Shown: positions 17,817-26,418, counted from the stretch's first letter. The stretch: 64,000 nt of DNA from Thermosynechococcus sp. HN-54 (GCF_023650955.1 NZ_CP098039.1:434001-498000), one strand, 5' to 3'. Numbers and translations are program-made. Notes: generated by a model not told the origin, from the letters alone.

Positions 17817-18179
17817 CTATCCCAAGAGCCGTTTGACGGTGGCAATGAGTTCTGCGGGATCAAAGGGTTTGGTGATGTAGGCATCTACCCCCTGCTTTTT
17901 ACCCCAGTGAATATCAAACTCTTCACTTTTGGTGGTGCACATGATCACGGGCACATTTTGGGAGGCCGCTTCCCCCTTAATCCAGCGGCACAGTTCATAG
18001 CCATTCATGCGCGGCATCACCACATCGAGAATCACCAAATCAGGGCATTGAGCCTTGATCTTTTCTTGGGCTTCGACACCATCCTCGGCCTCAACAACGT
18101 CGTAACGTTGCTCTTTCATCAGTTCAACAATCATTGCCCGCAGGGTGGGGCTGTCATCAACAACCATAATTGTGGCCAT
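17817..18179 (-). CDS. CheY-like single-domain response regulator (PilH/PixH type)
   Basis: A 120-residue receiver domain with no output domain: MATIMVVDDSPTLRAM (acidic pair), phosphoacceptor Asp in VILDVVMPRMNGYEL, CTTK and the conserved Lys in DAYITKPFDP. The HWGKKQGVDAYITKPF segment resembles PilH/PixH regulators of type IV pilus motility and phototaxis, but no chemotaxis-like partner genes are next to it. ATG 18179 is preferred over 18245, which would add a non-conserved 22-residue leader. It is convergent with the PMT gene, two bases apart. Confidence 0.88.
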   Translation of the reverse strand: MATIMVVDDSPTLRAMIVELMKEQRYDVVEAEDGVEAQEKIKAQCPDLVILDVVMPRMNGYELCRWIKGEAASQNVPVIMCTTKSEEFDIHWGKKQGVDAYITKPFDPAELIATVKRLLG

Positions 18180-18295
18180 AGAGGTTCTGCCTGATGCCGC
18201 AAATAATACGCTGGTAATTAGTGAACAGTTGGATATCCTATCCATCGCCTAGCTTATCATTTTCACCTGAGTCCTGAACATTGGCACCTTGGTCT

Positions 18296-19156
18296 TTAGG
18301 CGCGATCGCTGCGCTGGAATTCCTGAAAGAGGGCGGCCAATTCTTGACTCAAGGCTAGGGCGGTACGGGGCAAGGGTCGCTGGCGACGCCAAAAGGGCGG
18401 AAATTGTTGCCACAGGTGCAGTAGAATAGGGGTTCCCAATTCCGGGGCAAGGGTCGGCCACTGCCCAAAGACGTGGGAAGCGCGATCGCTCACGGTGACC
18501 TGACCATTGACGAGCACCATGATCCAGTCTGCCCAGCCATAGGCAAAATCAAGATCATGGGTGGCAATCATAATCGTGGTTCCCTGCTGGTGAATGTTCT
18601 CTAGGGCTTGCTCCAGTTGCTGCCGCTGCTGAGAGTCCAGATAGGTGGTGGGTTCATCGAGCAGTAATAGGGTCGGCCCTAAGGCCATTACTCCCGCCAG
18701 TGCCACTCGCCGTTTTTGCCCCAAACTGAGATGATGCAGGGGGCGATCGGCAAGATCAACTAAATCAAAGTCCTGTAGGGTTTGGTACAAGCGTGCTTCA
18801 ATTTCGGCGGTGGGTAGGTCTAAGTTGCACAGCCCATAGGAAATGTCTTCCGCCACGGTGGCTGCCACCAATTGCTGTTCGGGGTCTTGAAAAGCCAAGC
18901 CAATCCGTTGCCGCCACTGCCGCAGTCGTTCTGGTTGATAGAGGAGCCGTTGCCCTTGCCAATAAATTTCACCGCGATCGCGCCGATAGAGGGCCGCCGC
19001 CAAATAAAAGAGCGTTGATTTGCCTGAGCCATTCAGTCCCAGAAGAACAACTTTCTGTCCCGCCTCGAGGGTAAACGAGCAGTCCTGAAGCACGGGGGTG
19101 GTTGTATTGGGATAGCGAAAGCCAACCTGACGAAATTCGAGGAGGGGGACAGACAT
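18296..19156 (-). CDS. cbiO: Cobalt ECF transporter ATPase CbiO
   Basis: A 286-residue ABC ATPase that powers the Co(II) importer. It has Walker A LLGLNGSGKST, Q-loop AFQDPEQQL, signature LSLGQKRRVALAG, Walker B LLLLDEPTTYLD and the switch His in IATHDLDFAYGWAD. The C-terminal extension of about 60 residues after the ATPase core is hydrophobic and basic and specific to this protein. It is last in the cbiM-cbiN-cbiQ-cbiO run, one base after cbiQ ends. Confidence 0.93.
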   Translation of the reverse strand: MSVPLLEFRQVGFRYPNTTTPVLQDCSFTLEAGQKVVLLGLNGSGKSTLFYLAAALYRRDRGEIYWQGQRLLYQPERLRQWRQRIGLAFQDPEQQLVAATVAEDISYGLCNLDLPTAEIEARLYQTLQDFDLVDLADRPLHHLSLGQKRRVALAGVMALGPTLLLLDEPTTYLDSQQRQQLEQALENIHQQGTTIMIATHDLDFAYGWADWIMVLVNGQVTVSDRASHVFGQWPTLAPELGTPILLHLWQQFPPFWRRQRPLPRTALALSQELAALFQEFQRSDRA

Positions 19157-19157
19157 C

Positions 19158-19949
19158 TCAGCCCATGATTGTGTTTAGCAGGAGGAGGGCACTGCCACCA
19201 ATGACGATTTCGAGGCCATAGCGTTGCGAATAGGCATAGGACTGGGGACGTAATACCCGAAACTGCCCCTGAAAGCCACGACTCAGCAATGCAAGGTTGA
19301 TTTGTTCATAGCGGTACAGAGACTGCCGCAGGAGTTGAGCGGCCAATAAACTGACACTAAACAACCAGCGCGATCGCCGTTGATAGCCGCCCCGTGCCCG
19401 CTGCGCCAACTGAAGCGTGAGAGCCGTCTCTAGGAGGGTGAAAATATAGCGGTACATCAGCATCAGGATATCGAGGATAAAATGGGGCATGCCCCAGCGC
19501 TCAGCCACTGCCAACAGTGCCGGAAAAGGGGTGGTCAACAGAATCAATAGTAAACAAGTGCTAGCAACAATTGTCCGCAGTCCCACCGTTAAACTTTGGT
19601 CGAATTTCTCGGCACTGATAAAGAGAGACCAGCCCATTAGGGAGATTTCACTCAGAACCGGTTGCCCTGAAGCCCTCAGTGTCTCCGTAGGAATGAGTTG
19701 CACGAGAAATCCCGGCAAACTCACGAGCCAAAAGAGGGCGACTGCGGCTAAGAGGGTGAAATAAACCCGCCACGGAATGCGGGCATAGCCGAGAATCCAC
19801 AGGCTCAACCACAGCCAAAGCAAACTCTGGACAAGGGGACGAGCAAAAAAACTAAACAGCAGGCTGGCGATCGCGAAAATCAGCTTTTGCTCGGGGTGTA
19901 GATGCCGCAGACCATTGGTGTAGGTATAGGTATCGAGGTGATGGTGCAT
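19158..19949 (-). CDS. cbiQ: Cobalt ECF transporter T-component CbiQ
   Basis: A 263-residue membrane protein of the CbiQ/EcfT family, with about five helices and the cytoplasmic coupling motifs that contact the ATPase (LQLAQRARGGYQRRSRW and INLALLSRGFQGQF, each with an Ala/Ser-Arg-Gly core). The N-terminus HLDTYTYTNGLRHLHPEQKL is typical of CbiQ. It sits between cbiN and cbiO with only a few bases on either side. Confidence 0.92.
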   Translation of the reverse strand: MHHHLDTYTYTNGLRHLHPEQKLIFAIASLLFSFFARPLVQSLLWLWLSLWILGYARIPWRVYFTLLAAVALFWLVSLPGFLVQLIPTETLRASGQPVLSEISLMGWSLFISAEKFDQSLTVGLRTIVASTCLLLILLTTPFPALLAVAERWGMPHFILDILMLMYRYIFTLLETALTLQLAQRARGGYQRRSRWLFSVSLLAAQLLRQSLYRYEQINLALLSRGFQGQFRVLRPQSYAYSQRYGLEIVIGGSALLLLNTIMG

Positions 19950-19956
19950 TGAGGCC

Positions 19957-20262
19957 TTAGGACTGTTGCGACTTTGAGGCGGCGGCTGCCTTTTGGCGAT
20001 GGCGTTCGCGGTACTGCCCCAAGATAAACCCCATCGCCCCTGCCCCTAGGGCTGCTTGCAGAGCAAAGAGCAGCGACTCGACTTCCGCGCTCGGTGGTTC
20101 AAACAATGGCTCTGCCCAAGGTTCAAAGTTTGGCGCCACCTCACGAATCAAGGCTTCGGCTTGGGCGTCAGCACCTTCAAAGTCACTCTTGACAAACAGC
20201 AAAGGGAGTCCCCCCAAGAGAATCACTCCCCCCAGTAGGAGTGCCACTGTTTTTTTATTCAT
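19957..20262 (-). CDS. cbiN: Cobalt transport accessory protein CbiN
   Basis: A 101-residue protein with two membrane helices (VALLLGGVILLGGLPLLFV near the N-terminus and ALQAALGAGAMGFILGQY near the C-terminus) and a periplasmic loop with the CbiN-like FEGADAQAEALIREVAPNF and PWAEPLFEPPSAEVESLLFA segments. CbiN assists cobalt loading of CbiM. Its start overlaps the end of cbiM by 8 bases, which indicates coupled translation. Confidence 0.92.
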   Translation of the reverse strand: MNKKTVALLLGGVILLGGLPLLFVKSDFEGADAQAEALIREVAPNFEPWAEPLFEPPSAEVESLLFALQAALGAGAMGFILGQYRERHRQKAAAASKSQQS

Positions 20263-21031
20263 CGCCTTTCCCTGCGGATAACAGTTTTAAGGTTTGCAAT
20301 TCTGCTGTGCAGTACGTGGTCAACCAGTTCCACACCAACACTGTGAGTAACCCTTCACTGATGGCGAGGGGAATCTGCGTCACGGCAAAGAGCGCTGCAA
20401 ACTTGGCAAAAGCCGTCGCCACCCCACCCATGGGATCCGGAAAGGCCAATGCCAATTGCAAAGCAGTTACTGAGTACGTGGCCAAGTTGCTGACAAAAGC
20501 CGCACTAAAAAGAGCGATCCCTAGCTTAGTCGTCACACGAGACAATCCTCCATAGGTCAGCCAAGCCAACCACGAGCCTACAACGGCCATCGAAAAGGCA
20601 TTGGCTCCCAGCGTGGTTAAGCCGCCATGGGCAAGCAGCAAGGCCTGAAAGAGCAGCACCAATGTCCCCAGCACCGCCATCAGGGGTGGCCGAAAGAGAA
20701 CAGCGCCAAGGGCAATTCCCATGGGATGGGAAGAGCTACCCGTGACGGAAGGAATCTTCAACGAGGAGAGCACAAAGGCATAGGCGCCCGCCAAAGCAAT
20801 CAGCAGAGTTGACGCTGGCTGGTATTTGATCTGTTGACGCAGTGCCCATAGTCCCCATGCCAAGAAAGGAAGGAAGGCAAGCCACCAGCCCACCGCCCAC
20901 CCTAGGGGCAGAAAGCCCTCACTAATGTGCATTGCCAAGGCAGAGTTGGGACTTGCGACCACGAGATAGGTGGTTAGGAGGGCGATCGCCCCAAGGGAGC
21001 CATATTGCCTTGCTGGGCTGCTCTTGCTCAT
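20255..21031 (-). CDS. cbiM: Cobalt ECF transporter substrate-binding component CbiM
   Basis: ATG 21031 gives 258 residues. A signal-like leader precedes the conserved metal-ligand N-terminus MHISEGFLPLGWA; in this family processing exposes Met-His for Co/Ni binding. Later motifs SSSHPMGIALGAVLFRP and LLAHGGLTTLGANAFSM hold further family His residues. Six to seven membrane helices are predicted. It heads the operon. I looked for a cobalamin riboswitch in the 250-base divergent region and saw no canonical B12 box; a tandem repeat at 21214-21233 is the only candidate operator. Confidence 0.93.
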   Translation of the reverse strand: MSKSSPARQYGSLGAIALLTTYLVVASPNSALAMHISEGFLPLGWAVGWWLAFLPFLAWGLWALRQQIKYQPASTLLIALAGAYAFVLSSLKIPSVTGSSSHPMGIALGAVLFRPPLMAVLGTLVLLFQALLLAHGGLTTLGANAFSMAVVGSWLAWLTYGGLSRVTTKLGIALFSAAFVSNLATYSVTALQLALAFPDPMGGVATAFAKFAALFAVTQIPLAISEGLLTVLVWNWLTTYCTAELQTLKLLSAGKGDE

Positions 21032-21213
21032 GAACACATTCCTCAACCTAAGTGCGCCTATTCTAGTGCGCAACGGGCGACTTGGATATGCCCAGTGGGG
21101 GCTGAAACAGATATTAGCAACGGCGATCCATTCTCAAGAATTCATTGGTGGCAAGACTGTAAGCCTGAAATTTGCATAAATCTTGATGTAGTCGGTATAA
21201 CAGGATGAAGTCT

Positions 21214-21233
21214 AATGTCATTAAATGTCATTA
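21214..21233. promoter_or_regulatory. Tandem 10-bp repeat between cbiM and sepF, candidate operator
   Basis: Two perfect, abutting copies of AATGTCATTA, one helical turn apart. Each copy contains the dyad AATG-T-CATT. The site lies 45 bases upstream of the sepF-like start and about 180 upstream of cbiM in a divergent intergenic region, where a regulator binding both copies on the same face of the DNA would be well placed. No known cyanobacterial regulator site is matched with confidence. Confidence 0.4.
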
Positions 21234-21277
21234 TTGAATCGTAGGTACTGTTGCTATGTTCCCAAGGGGGAGTTGTC

Positions 21278-21583
21278 ATGAGTGAACTGACTGCCTTTGG
21301 TCATTCCTTGAGTAGTGGCTATGAAGTCGTGGTGATCAAGCCGCAGTCCCTCAGTGATACGACCCTGATCGTTCAAGCGCTGCGGGCTGACAAGGCAGTG
21401 ATTCTCAACCTAGAGCACCTCGATGTCACCGAGGCACAGCGCATTTCTGATTTTGCCGCTGGTAGTACCTATGCCATTAATGGCCATCAGTCGCGCCTTG
21501 GGGATGGTGTCTTTCTCTTTACGCCCAATGTGATTAATATCCAAGAATCCACAGCAGCACCCACACCTGCTGGACTGGCTTAA
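21278..21583 (+). CDS. Short SepF-family cell division protein
   Basis: A 101-residue protein that is essentially only the SepF globular domain: YEVVVIKPQSLSDTTLIVQAL, AVILNLEHLDVTEAQRISDF and FAAGSTYAINGHQSRLGDGVFLFTP are recognisable SepF segments. SepF links FtsZ to the membrane, but canonical SepF begins with a membrane-binding amphipathic helix and a linker, both missing here. It may be a paralogue of a full-length SepF elsewhere in the genome. ATG 21278 is preferred to 21251, which would add MLCSQGGVV. A same-strand unknown gene starts 7 bases after its stop. Confidence 0.8.
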   Translation: MSELTAFGHSLSSGYEVVVIKPQSLSDTTLIVQALRADKAVILNLEHLDVTEAQRISDFAAGSTYAINGHQSRLGDGVFLFTPNVINIQESTAAPTPAGLA

Positions 21584-21590
21584 GCCGTTC

Positions 21591-21977
21591 ATGAACCCTG
21601 AGGATCTGCTCACCGTCAGTGAGTGTCAAGAGATTGATCAACTGCTCTTGCCAGCAGCAGATCGCTTTGCAATTCGAGTAGCGGTGTATGCCCAACGCTA
21701 TCTGCGAGCCAAGACAGAGGTGACCCGCCTCGAAGACCTGACAGAAGCCCAAGTCTATGAACTCGTTGCCGCCGATCCCCAGTTGCAAGCAGAGGAGCAA
21801 CGCCAAGGGGGATTCCTGACGTGGTATGGCCAAATTCTCATCAGTGCCCTCAAGCAACTACGGCAAATAGCTGAACAGGAGGGGGTGCCCATTGCTGAGC
21901 TAACGATTCCGCAGATTAGTTGCTGGTTTCAGCAGCAGTGTCAGGCACGCTTGCGATCCTCCCCGCCGTCACCTTAA
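21591..21977 (+). CDS. Conserved cyanobacterial protein, unknown function
   Basis: A 128-residue, mainly helical, acidic protein (MNPEDLLTVSECQEIDQLLLP...). No domain is recognised. The central region LEDLTEAQVYELVAADPQL and the C-terminal LKQLRQIAEQEGVPIAELT suggest short amphipathic helices. It follows the SepF-like gene by 7 bases, so both are probably on one transcript. Its last 62 bases overlap the 3' end of recF on the opposite strand, the largest such overlap in the window; the Ser/Pro-rich end could be non-essential sequence. Confidence 0.6.
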   Translation: MNPEDLLTVSECQEIDQLLLPAADRFAIRVAVYAQRYLRAKTEVTRLEDLTEAQVYELVAADPQLQAEEQRQGGFLTWYGQILISALKQLRQIAEQEGVPIAELTIPQISCWFQQQCQARLRSSPPSP

Positions 21978-23055
21978 GAATTTGGGCATGTTTGCGCCAA
22001 GGGGTGGCAAAGGGGGTGAGGTGGGTGGTGGTAATCAGCGTTTGGTAGCGATCGCCCATCACTTCTAGCAAAATTCCCTGTCGCTGCAAATCCAATTCTG
22101 CGAGGACATCATCTAAGAGCAAGAGGGGGGTGTCGCCCACCACACTTTCGACAAGAGCCAGTTCCGCCAGTTTCAGTGCCAATACCAGCGTGCGCTGCTG
22201 CCCTTGGGAGGCAAATTGGCGAGCATGTTGCCCATTGAGACAAAAGCCGACATCGTCCCGGTGTGGCCCCACAAGGCTAGTTTTTTGCAACAGTTCAATA
22301 GCCCGCCGTGCCGCCAAAACCTCGTTAAAGGCTGCAACAATGGCCTCGGAGGTGCCATCCCCAAGGGGCACATGGCTTTCGTAGGTCAAGGTCAGTCGCT
22401 CGCGATCGCCACTCAACACCCGATGCCAATCCTGTGCCAAGGAAGCCAGGCGTTCAATGAGGCGCTGTCGGCGGCGGATGATACGGGTGCCATTGATCAC
22501 CAATTGCTGATTCCATGCTTGCCAGAGGGCCTCATCCCATCCTCGGCTGCCTGTCTGTTTGAGGAGAGCATTCCGTTGGCGCAGGGCTTTTTGGTAGGTT
22601 TGCAGAAGTTGGCTATAGAGGGGTTCCAACTGCACCAATATCCGATCCAACCAGTTGCGGCGAATGGCCGGTGTGCCCCGCACTAGTTCCAAATCCAAGC
22701 AGGAAAATTCCACCGCATTGAGTTGACCCAGAAATTCCGCAGTGCGCTTAACAGTACAACCATTGACCCGTAGAACACGGCCTGCGAGGGGGCGCAAACT
22801 CACCGCCAGATCAAGGGGCACACCTTGGCGTTCAAGGGTGGCTTCAATTTGAGCACTCTCTTGTCCCTGCTGAATCAAGTCGCGATCGCGATGGGTGCGA
22901 TGGGACTGCAACGTGGCGAGCCACTCTACGGCCTCTAATAAATTCGACTTCCCTTGGGCATTGTCCCCCACAAGAATTGTTTTCGGGGCGGCAAACGTCA
23001 CCCATTGCTCGCTGTAGTTGCGGAAGTGGCGCAGATAGAGTGATTTCAGAAACAC
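21916..23055 (-). CDS. recF: DNA replication and repair protein RecF
   Basis: RecF is an SMC-like ATPase that helps load RecA at single-strand gaps. The 379-residue protein starts (GTG 23055) MFLKSLYLRHFRNY, with Walker A LVGDNAQGKSNLLEA, signature ARQFASQGQQRTLVLALKLA and Walker B TPLLLLDDVLAELD. The GTG directly abuts the TAG of the upstream DUF427 gene (TAGGTG), so translation is probably coupled. It is not next to dnaA or dnaN here. Its 3' end overlaps the convergent unknown gene. Confidence 0.95.
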   Translation of the reverse strand: MFLKSLYLRHFRNYSEQWVTFAAPKTILVGDNAQGKSNLLEAVEWLATLQSHRTHRDRDLIQQGQESAQIEATLERQGVPLDLAVSLRPLAGRVLRVNGCTVKRTAEFLGQLNAVEFSCLDLELVRGTPAIRRNWLDRILVQLEPLYSQLLQTYQKALRQRNALLKQTGSRGWDEALWQAWNQQLVINGTRIIRRRQRLIERLASLAQDWHRVLSGDRERLTLTYESHVPLGDGTSEAIVAAFNEVLAARRAIELLQKTSLVGPHRDDVGFCLNGQHARQFASQGQQRTLVLALKLAELALVESVVGDTPLLLLDDVLAELDLQRQGILLEVMGDRYQTLITTTHLTPFATPWRKHAQILKVTAGRIASVPDTAAETSN

Positions 23056-23544
23056 CTACCAACCCCAAGTCCCCGGCGCTCCCTTAAAAGGGCCAACAAT
23101 GTCCGGGGTAATCCAGCCGCCATAAAAGCCCCCCGGTTGGGGAATGACAACCACGCCATCCACCGTACATTCATCCATCAGACTCGCATAGAAGGCAATG
23201 AAGTTGCGGATTGGGGCAAAAGGGGGGGTGGGGTTGGGGTAGTACCAAGCAGCATTATTGGCTTGGCGATCGCCCACCTTGACATGGTAGTAGGCGCCTT
23301 GTCCCTTCCATTCACAAAAGGTTTGCCGCGGCGAGGGCACCAGATACTGTGACTGCACATCCTCTGGCGGAAAGTAGTACACAGGGGGGTGACTGGTCTC
23401 TAGCACCCGCTGTCCCCGCTGGGTATCGGCAATCACCACATCATTAAAGACCACCCGTAGGTGTTTTGACGTGGGTTCAACACGGGGCGGACGGGGGTAG
23501 TCCCAAACCGATTCTTGGCCGGGGGTAGGGGGAATCCGTTGCAT
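23056..23544 (-). CDS. DUF427 protein
   Basis: ATG 23544 gives 162 residues of a DUF427 protein: VFNDVVIADTQRG, YYFPPEDVQSQYL, FCEWKGQGAYYHV, AAWYYPNP and FYASLMDECTVDG are the family's segments. DUF427 is a small beta-rich fold of unknown function. A longer start at 23595 would add 17 unlikely residues. It lies between the response regulator and recF with almost no spacing, so these three may be co-transcribed. Confidence 0.85.
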   Translation of the reverse strand: MQRIPPTPGQESVWDYPRPPRVEPTSKHLRVVFNDVVIADTQRGQRVLETSHPPVYYFPPEDVQSQYLVPSPRQTFCEWKGQGAYYHVKVGDRQANNAAWYYPNPTPPFAPIRNFIAFYASLMDECTVDGVVVIPQPGGFYGGWITPDIVGPFKGAPGTWGW

Positions 23545-23591
23545 CGGGTTGCAGTTCCTGAACACTCTTCTTTGACCGTAACAGCTATGGC

Positions 23592-24245
23592 TCAAGCTTG
23601 GGAACTGGTTTGCCGCTCCACCAAGCCCTGTTCAATGGCCAGTCGCACCAGCTCTGCCCGATTGTGAACTGCGGTTTTCTGAAACAGGCTACTGACGTGT
23701 TTTTCAATGGTTCGGGCACTCAGGTGCAGGCGATCGCCAATCTGGGCATTGGAGAGTCCCGCCACCAGCAAAGCCAAAACGTCTTTTTCCCGCTGCGTCA
23801 GATCAACCGTAATCTGCTGAGTTTTCGGTGCCGCGAAGGGTTGCTGTCGCTGTTGCCATTCCATTTGTATCAGCTGCGCCCGATCCAACAGGTTACGTAC
23901 CACCGCTGCCAACTCATTTAAGTCAAAAGGCTTGGAGAGATAGACATCGCCCCCAGTGCGATAGGCGCGAATCCGCTCCTCCAGTTCTGTGCGTGCGGTG
24001 AGGTAAATCACTGGCAGTAACCGTAACGAGGGATGCTGGCGCACCTGCCGCACCAACTCATAGCCATTCATATTCGGCATGGCAATATCCGTAATCAGCA
24101 GGTGAGGCTGATAGCGATGGATCATTTCGAGGGCTTGGGCACCATCTCCCGCCGTCAGACAACAGTACCCTTCGGATTCCAAAAAGCGACTCACCGAAAG
24201 GCGGATGCCGGCATCGTCGTCAGCAATGAGTACCGTGAGGGACAT
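23592..24245 (-). CDS. NarL/FixJ-type response regulator (Ycf29-like)
   Basis: A 217-residue two-domain transcription factor. The receiver domain (1-125) has the acidic pair in VLIADDDAGIRLS, phosphoacceptor Asp in LLITDIAMPNMNGYEL, and Lys in VYLSKPFD. After a Gln-rich linker comes a LuxR-type helix-turn-helix: LTQREKDVLALLVAGLSNAQIGDRL followed by SARTIEKHVSSLFQK. The sequence resembles the plastid/cyanobacterial Ycf29 group, from memory. No histidine kinase is nearby. Target genes are unknown. Confidence 0.9.
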   Translation of the reverse strand: MSLTVLIADDDAGIRLSVSRFLESEGYCCLTAGDGAQALEMIHRYQPHLLITDIAMPNMNGYELVRQVRQHPSLRLLPVIYLTARTELEERIRAYRTGGDVYLSKPFDLNELAAVVRNLLDRAQLIQMEWQQRQQPFAAPKTQQITVDLTQREKDVLALLVAGLSNAQIGDRLHLSARTIEKHVSSLFQKTAVHNRAELVRLAIEQGLVERQTSSQA

Positions 24246-24252
24246 AGGGAAT

Positions 24253-25461
24253 TTATGTCTCCACTAGACCACAGTATTTCTCCACACAGCGGACAAACAG
24301 CTCAACCCCAATACTTAAAACGGTTTCGTCAAAGTCAAAGCGGGGATGGTGGTGGGGGAAATCTAACCCCAGTGTGCCATTGGCTGACCCCAAAAAGAAG
24401 TAGCAGCCTGGAACAGCTTTCAGAAAAAATGACATATCTTCTGCGGCCATCGTTTGACAATGGGATGTGACCCCAGCCGGCACTTCGACCACGGATTCAG
24501 CAACAGAGCGCACTAATTTCGCCATCTTGGCATCGTTGACAGTGGGGGGATACATCCGCTCGTAGTGAAAGTCATAGGTTGCACCATGACTCTGGCAGAT
24601 GCCGGCAATCACCTGCTCAATGCGCTGGGGCAACCATTCTCCCAACTCTGGCTTAAAGTATCGCACCGTTCCCCGAAACGTCGCGGTATCGGCAATCACG
24701 TTCTTTGCGGTGCCTGCATGCACTGCCCCCACGGAGATCACCGCCGTCTCTAGGGGATCCACGTTGCGCGAGACAATGGTGTGCAATGCCGTAATAATCT
24801 GCGCAACAACGAGAACCGTATCCACGGTAAACTGGGGTAAAGCTGCGTGTCCCCCCTTGCCGTGTACCTCACACTCAAAGAATTCTGCCGCCGCCATCAA
24901 CGGCCCACTACGCACCCCCACCGTACCAACGGGCAGAAAGTTCCAGAGGTGTAGGCCAATAATGCCATCCACTTTCGGAGCATCGAGAACCCCCCCTTCA
25001 ATCATGGGTTTGGCACCACCGGGGCCTTCTTCCGCCGGTTGAAAGATGATTTTGACCGTACCAGCAAAATCGCGGTGCTGAGCAAGGTATTTCGCCGTCC
25101 CAAGGGCGATCGCGATGTGACCATCGTGGCCGCAGGCGTGCATTTTCCCCTCATGGAGAGAGCGGTAAGGCTTATCGTTTTCCTCCTGTATTGGCAGGGC
25201 ATCCATATCAGCGCGAATCGCCAGCACAGGCCCTGGACGTGTTCCTGGAATGACTGCCACAACACCCGTCTCGGCAATGCCCGTGCGATGCTGAATGCCC
25301 CACTCCCGCAGTTTCTCACTGACGAAGGTCGCCGTCAGGTGTTCCTGAAAACCCAATTCGGGTCGCTGGTGCAAATGGCGTCGCCACTGCACAAGTTCTG
25401 GCTGTAATGCAGCTATCTCTGGACGCAGTTGGCAGCTCAGTTGCGGGAGATGGAAAGGCAT
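24253..25461 (-). CDS. M20-family amidohydrolase (N-acyl-amino acid / IAA-amino acid hydrolase type)
   Basis: A 402-residue metallopeptidase-fold hydrolase that cleaves N-acyl or N-acetyl amino acids. Metal-ligand segments are visible: AIRADMDALPIQEEN (Asp), KMHACGHDGHIAIALG (His/Asp/His), FQPAEEGPGGAKPMIEGG (Glu pair), SHCQTMAAEDMSFFL and PHHHPRFDFDE. Substrate is not known; the family includes hippurate and auxin-conjugate hydrolases. It precedes the response regulator by 7 bases on the same strand. Confidence 0.9.
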   Translation of the reverse strand: MPFHLPQLSCQLRPEIAALQPELVQWRRHLHQRPELGFQEHLTATFVSEKLREWGIQHRTGIAETGVVAVIPGTRPGPVLAIRADMDALPIQEENDKPYRSLHEGKMHACGHDGHIAIALGTAKYLAQHRDFAGTVKIIFQPAEEGPGGAKPMIEGGVLDAPKVDGIIGLHLWNFLPVGTVGVRSGPLMAAAEFFECEVHGKGGHAALPQFTVDTVLVVAQIITALHTIVSRNVDPLETAVISVGAVHAGTAKNVIADTATFRGTVRYFKPELGEWLPQRIEQVIAGICQSHGATYDFHYERMYPPTVNDAKMAKLVRSVAESVVEVPAGVTSHCQTMAAEDMSFFLKAVPGCYFFLGSANGTLGLDFPHHHPRFDFDETVLSIGVELFVRCVEKYCGLVET

Positions 25462-25729
25462 GGGGGCAATCTTTAGATTTTGTTTAGCATTGCTCTTATC
25501 TAGGATAAACGATGCTCTTGGGCAGCGGCAGCAAATGCCACCTCAAGACCAGGTTAAGAGCAGTTTACTTCCACCAACAGTAGGATTTTTTCGTCAGAAC
25601 CCCCTGACTTAGGAAACATTTGTTATTATGGCAGGTAGCTCCCTAGGGCAAAAATTAAAATAGTTCAGTATTGGAAATTACACTTTACCCATTCTGAACG
25701 CTAGGGTCTCTTCACCAAACGAGGATGTT

Positions 25730-25951
25730 ATGGTTCAATCCCTTCAATATTCCATCGAACTCGTCAAAGAGGAAGCACGGCGACTGGTGGCCAAAGGTGT
25801 GGTGAGTCGGCAGCAGCCCATCTACACCCTCTGCCAATTTGTCCCCGTTCGGGAGTGGCCCCTCATTGAAGCCGAGCTAGAGCGCTGTGACTTTATGTTG
25901 CGCGATCGCATTGGTGACCTTATTGGTCGTGAGTGCTGGGACAACGACTAA
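25730..25951 (+). CDS. DUF4327 family small protein
   Basis: A 73-residue protein matching the cyanobacteria-specific DUF4327 pattern: YSIELVKEEARRLVAKGVVSRQQPIYTLC, then PVREWPLIEAELERCDFMLRDRIGDLIG. It is short, charged and helical; function unknown. It stands alone with 268 bases upstream, which is long for this genome and probably holds its promoter; there is otherwise nothing recognisable in that gap. Confidence 0.85.
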   Translation: MVQSLQYSIELVKEEARRLVAKGVVSRQQPIYTLCQFVPVREWPLIEAELERCDFMLRDRIGDLIGRECWDND

Positions 25952-25997
25952 AAAACTCAAAGTGCTTTAGGGCACCTGCTCCCCCCAACTTCAAATC

Positions 25998-26351
25998 TTA
26001 GGAAGTGGGTGCCTCTGAATCCTGCTGTAGGTCTTGACGAATGGCGCGTAGGGTTTCTAAGAGAGTTTGCAGATCGGCAGCCAACTCAGCACTCTCGCGA
26101 GTGGCAGAGGGGGGAGCCGCAGAGGATTGCTGTTGCTGGGCAATAAAGGCTTGAATGAGTTCCCGCGCTTGCGCCTCTGTAAGACGCCCTTTTTCGGCAC
26201 AGACGGTAGCGAGTTGGCGAGCATCCACCCGCAGTTGCGTCAGGTATTCTTGACGCTTGGCTTCATCCTGTAGAGATTCAATGGCAGCAGCGGCAGCCCC
26301 AATACTAGTGTAGTAAAGTTGCTGTGCTAGTTCAAAGGGATTGCGATCCAT
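25998..26351 (-). CDS. Conserved helical protein, unknown function
   Basis: A 117-residue protein (MDRNPFELAQQLYYTSIGA...) with long amphipathic helices, a Gln/Ser/Ala/Pro-rich linker near residues 70-85, and a C-terminal coiled-coil-like helix (LAADLQTLLETLRAIRQDLQQ). The overall plan recalls phasin-like or poly-3-hydroxybutyrate-associated helical proteins, but I see no decisive motif. It stands alone between DUF4327 (convergent) and panC-cmk. Confidence 0.65.
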   Translation of the reverse strand: MDRNPFELAQQLYYTSIGAAAAAIESLQDEAKRQEYLTQLRVDARQLATVCAEKGRLTEAQARELIQAFIAQQQQSSAAPPSATRESAELAADLQTLLETLRAIRQDLQQDSEAPTS

Positions 26352-26418
26352 AGGGTTGACCCTGAAGGGAGTGAACTCTCCTTTGTTACTCTACGGGAAA
26401 TGCCCCTAACTCAGCAAG

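Noticed and set aside
21032-21277. Cobalamin riboswitch upstream of cbiM
   Set aside because: I looked for a B12 box and the paired elements; only short partial matches are visible. The tandem repeat was reported instead.
25462-25729. Hidden small gene in the 268-base gap before DUF4327
   Set aside because: No frame of useful length or protein character with a ribosome site; treated as promoter region.
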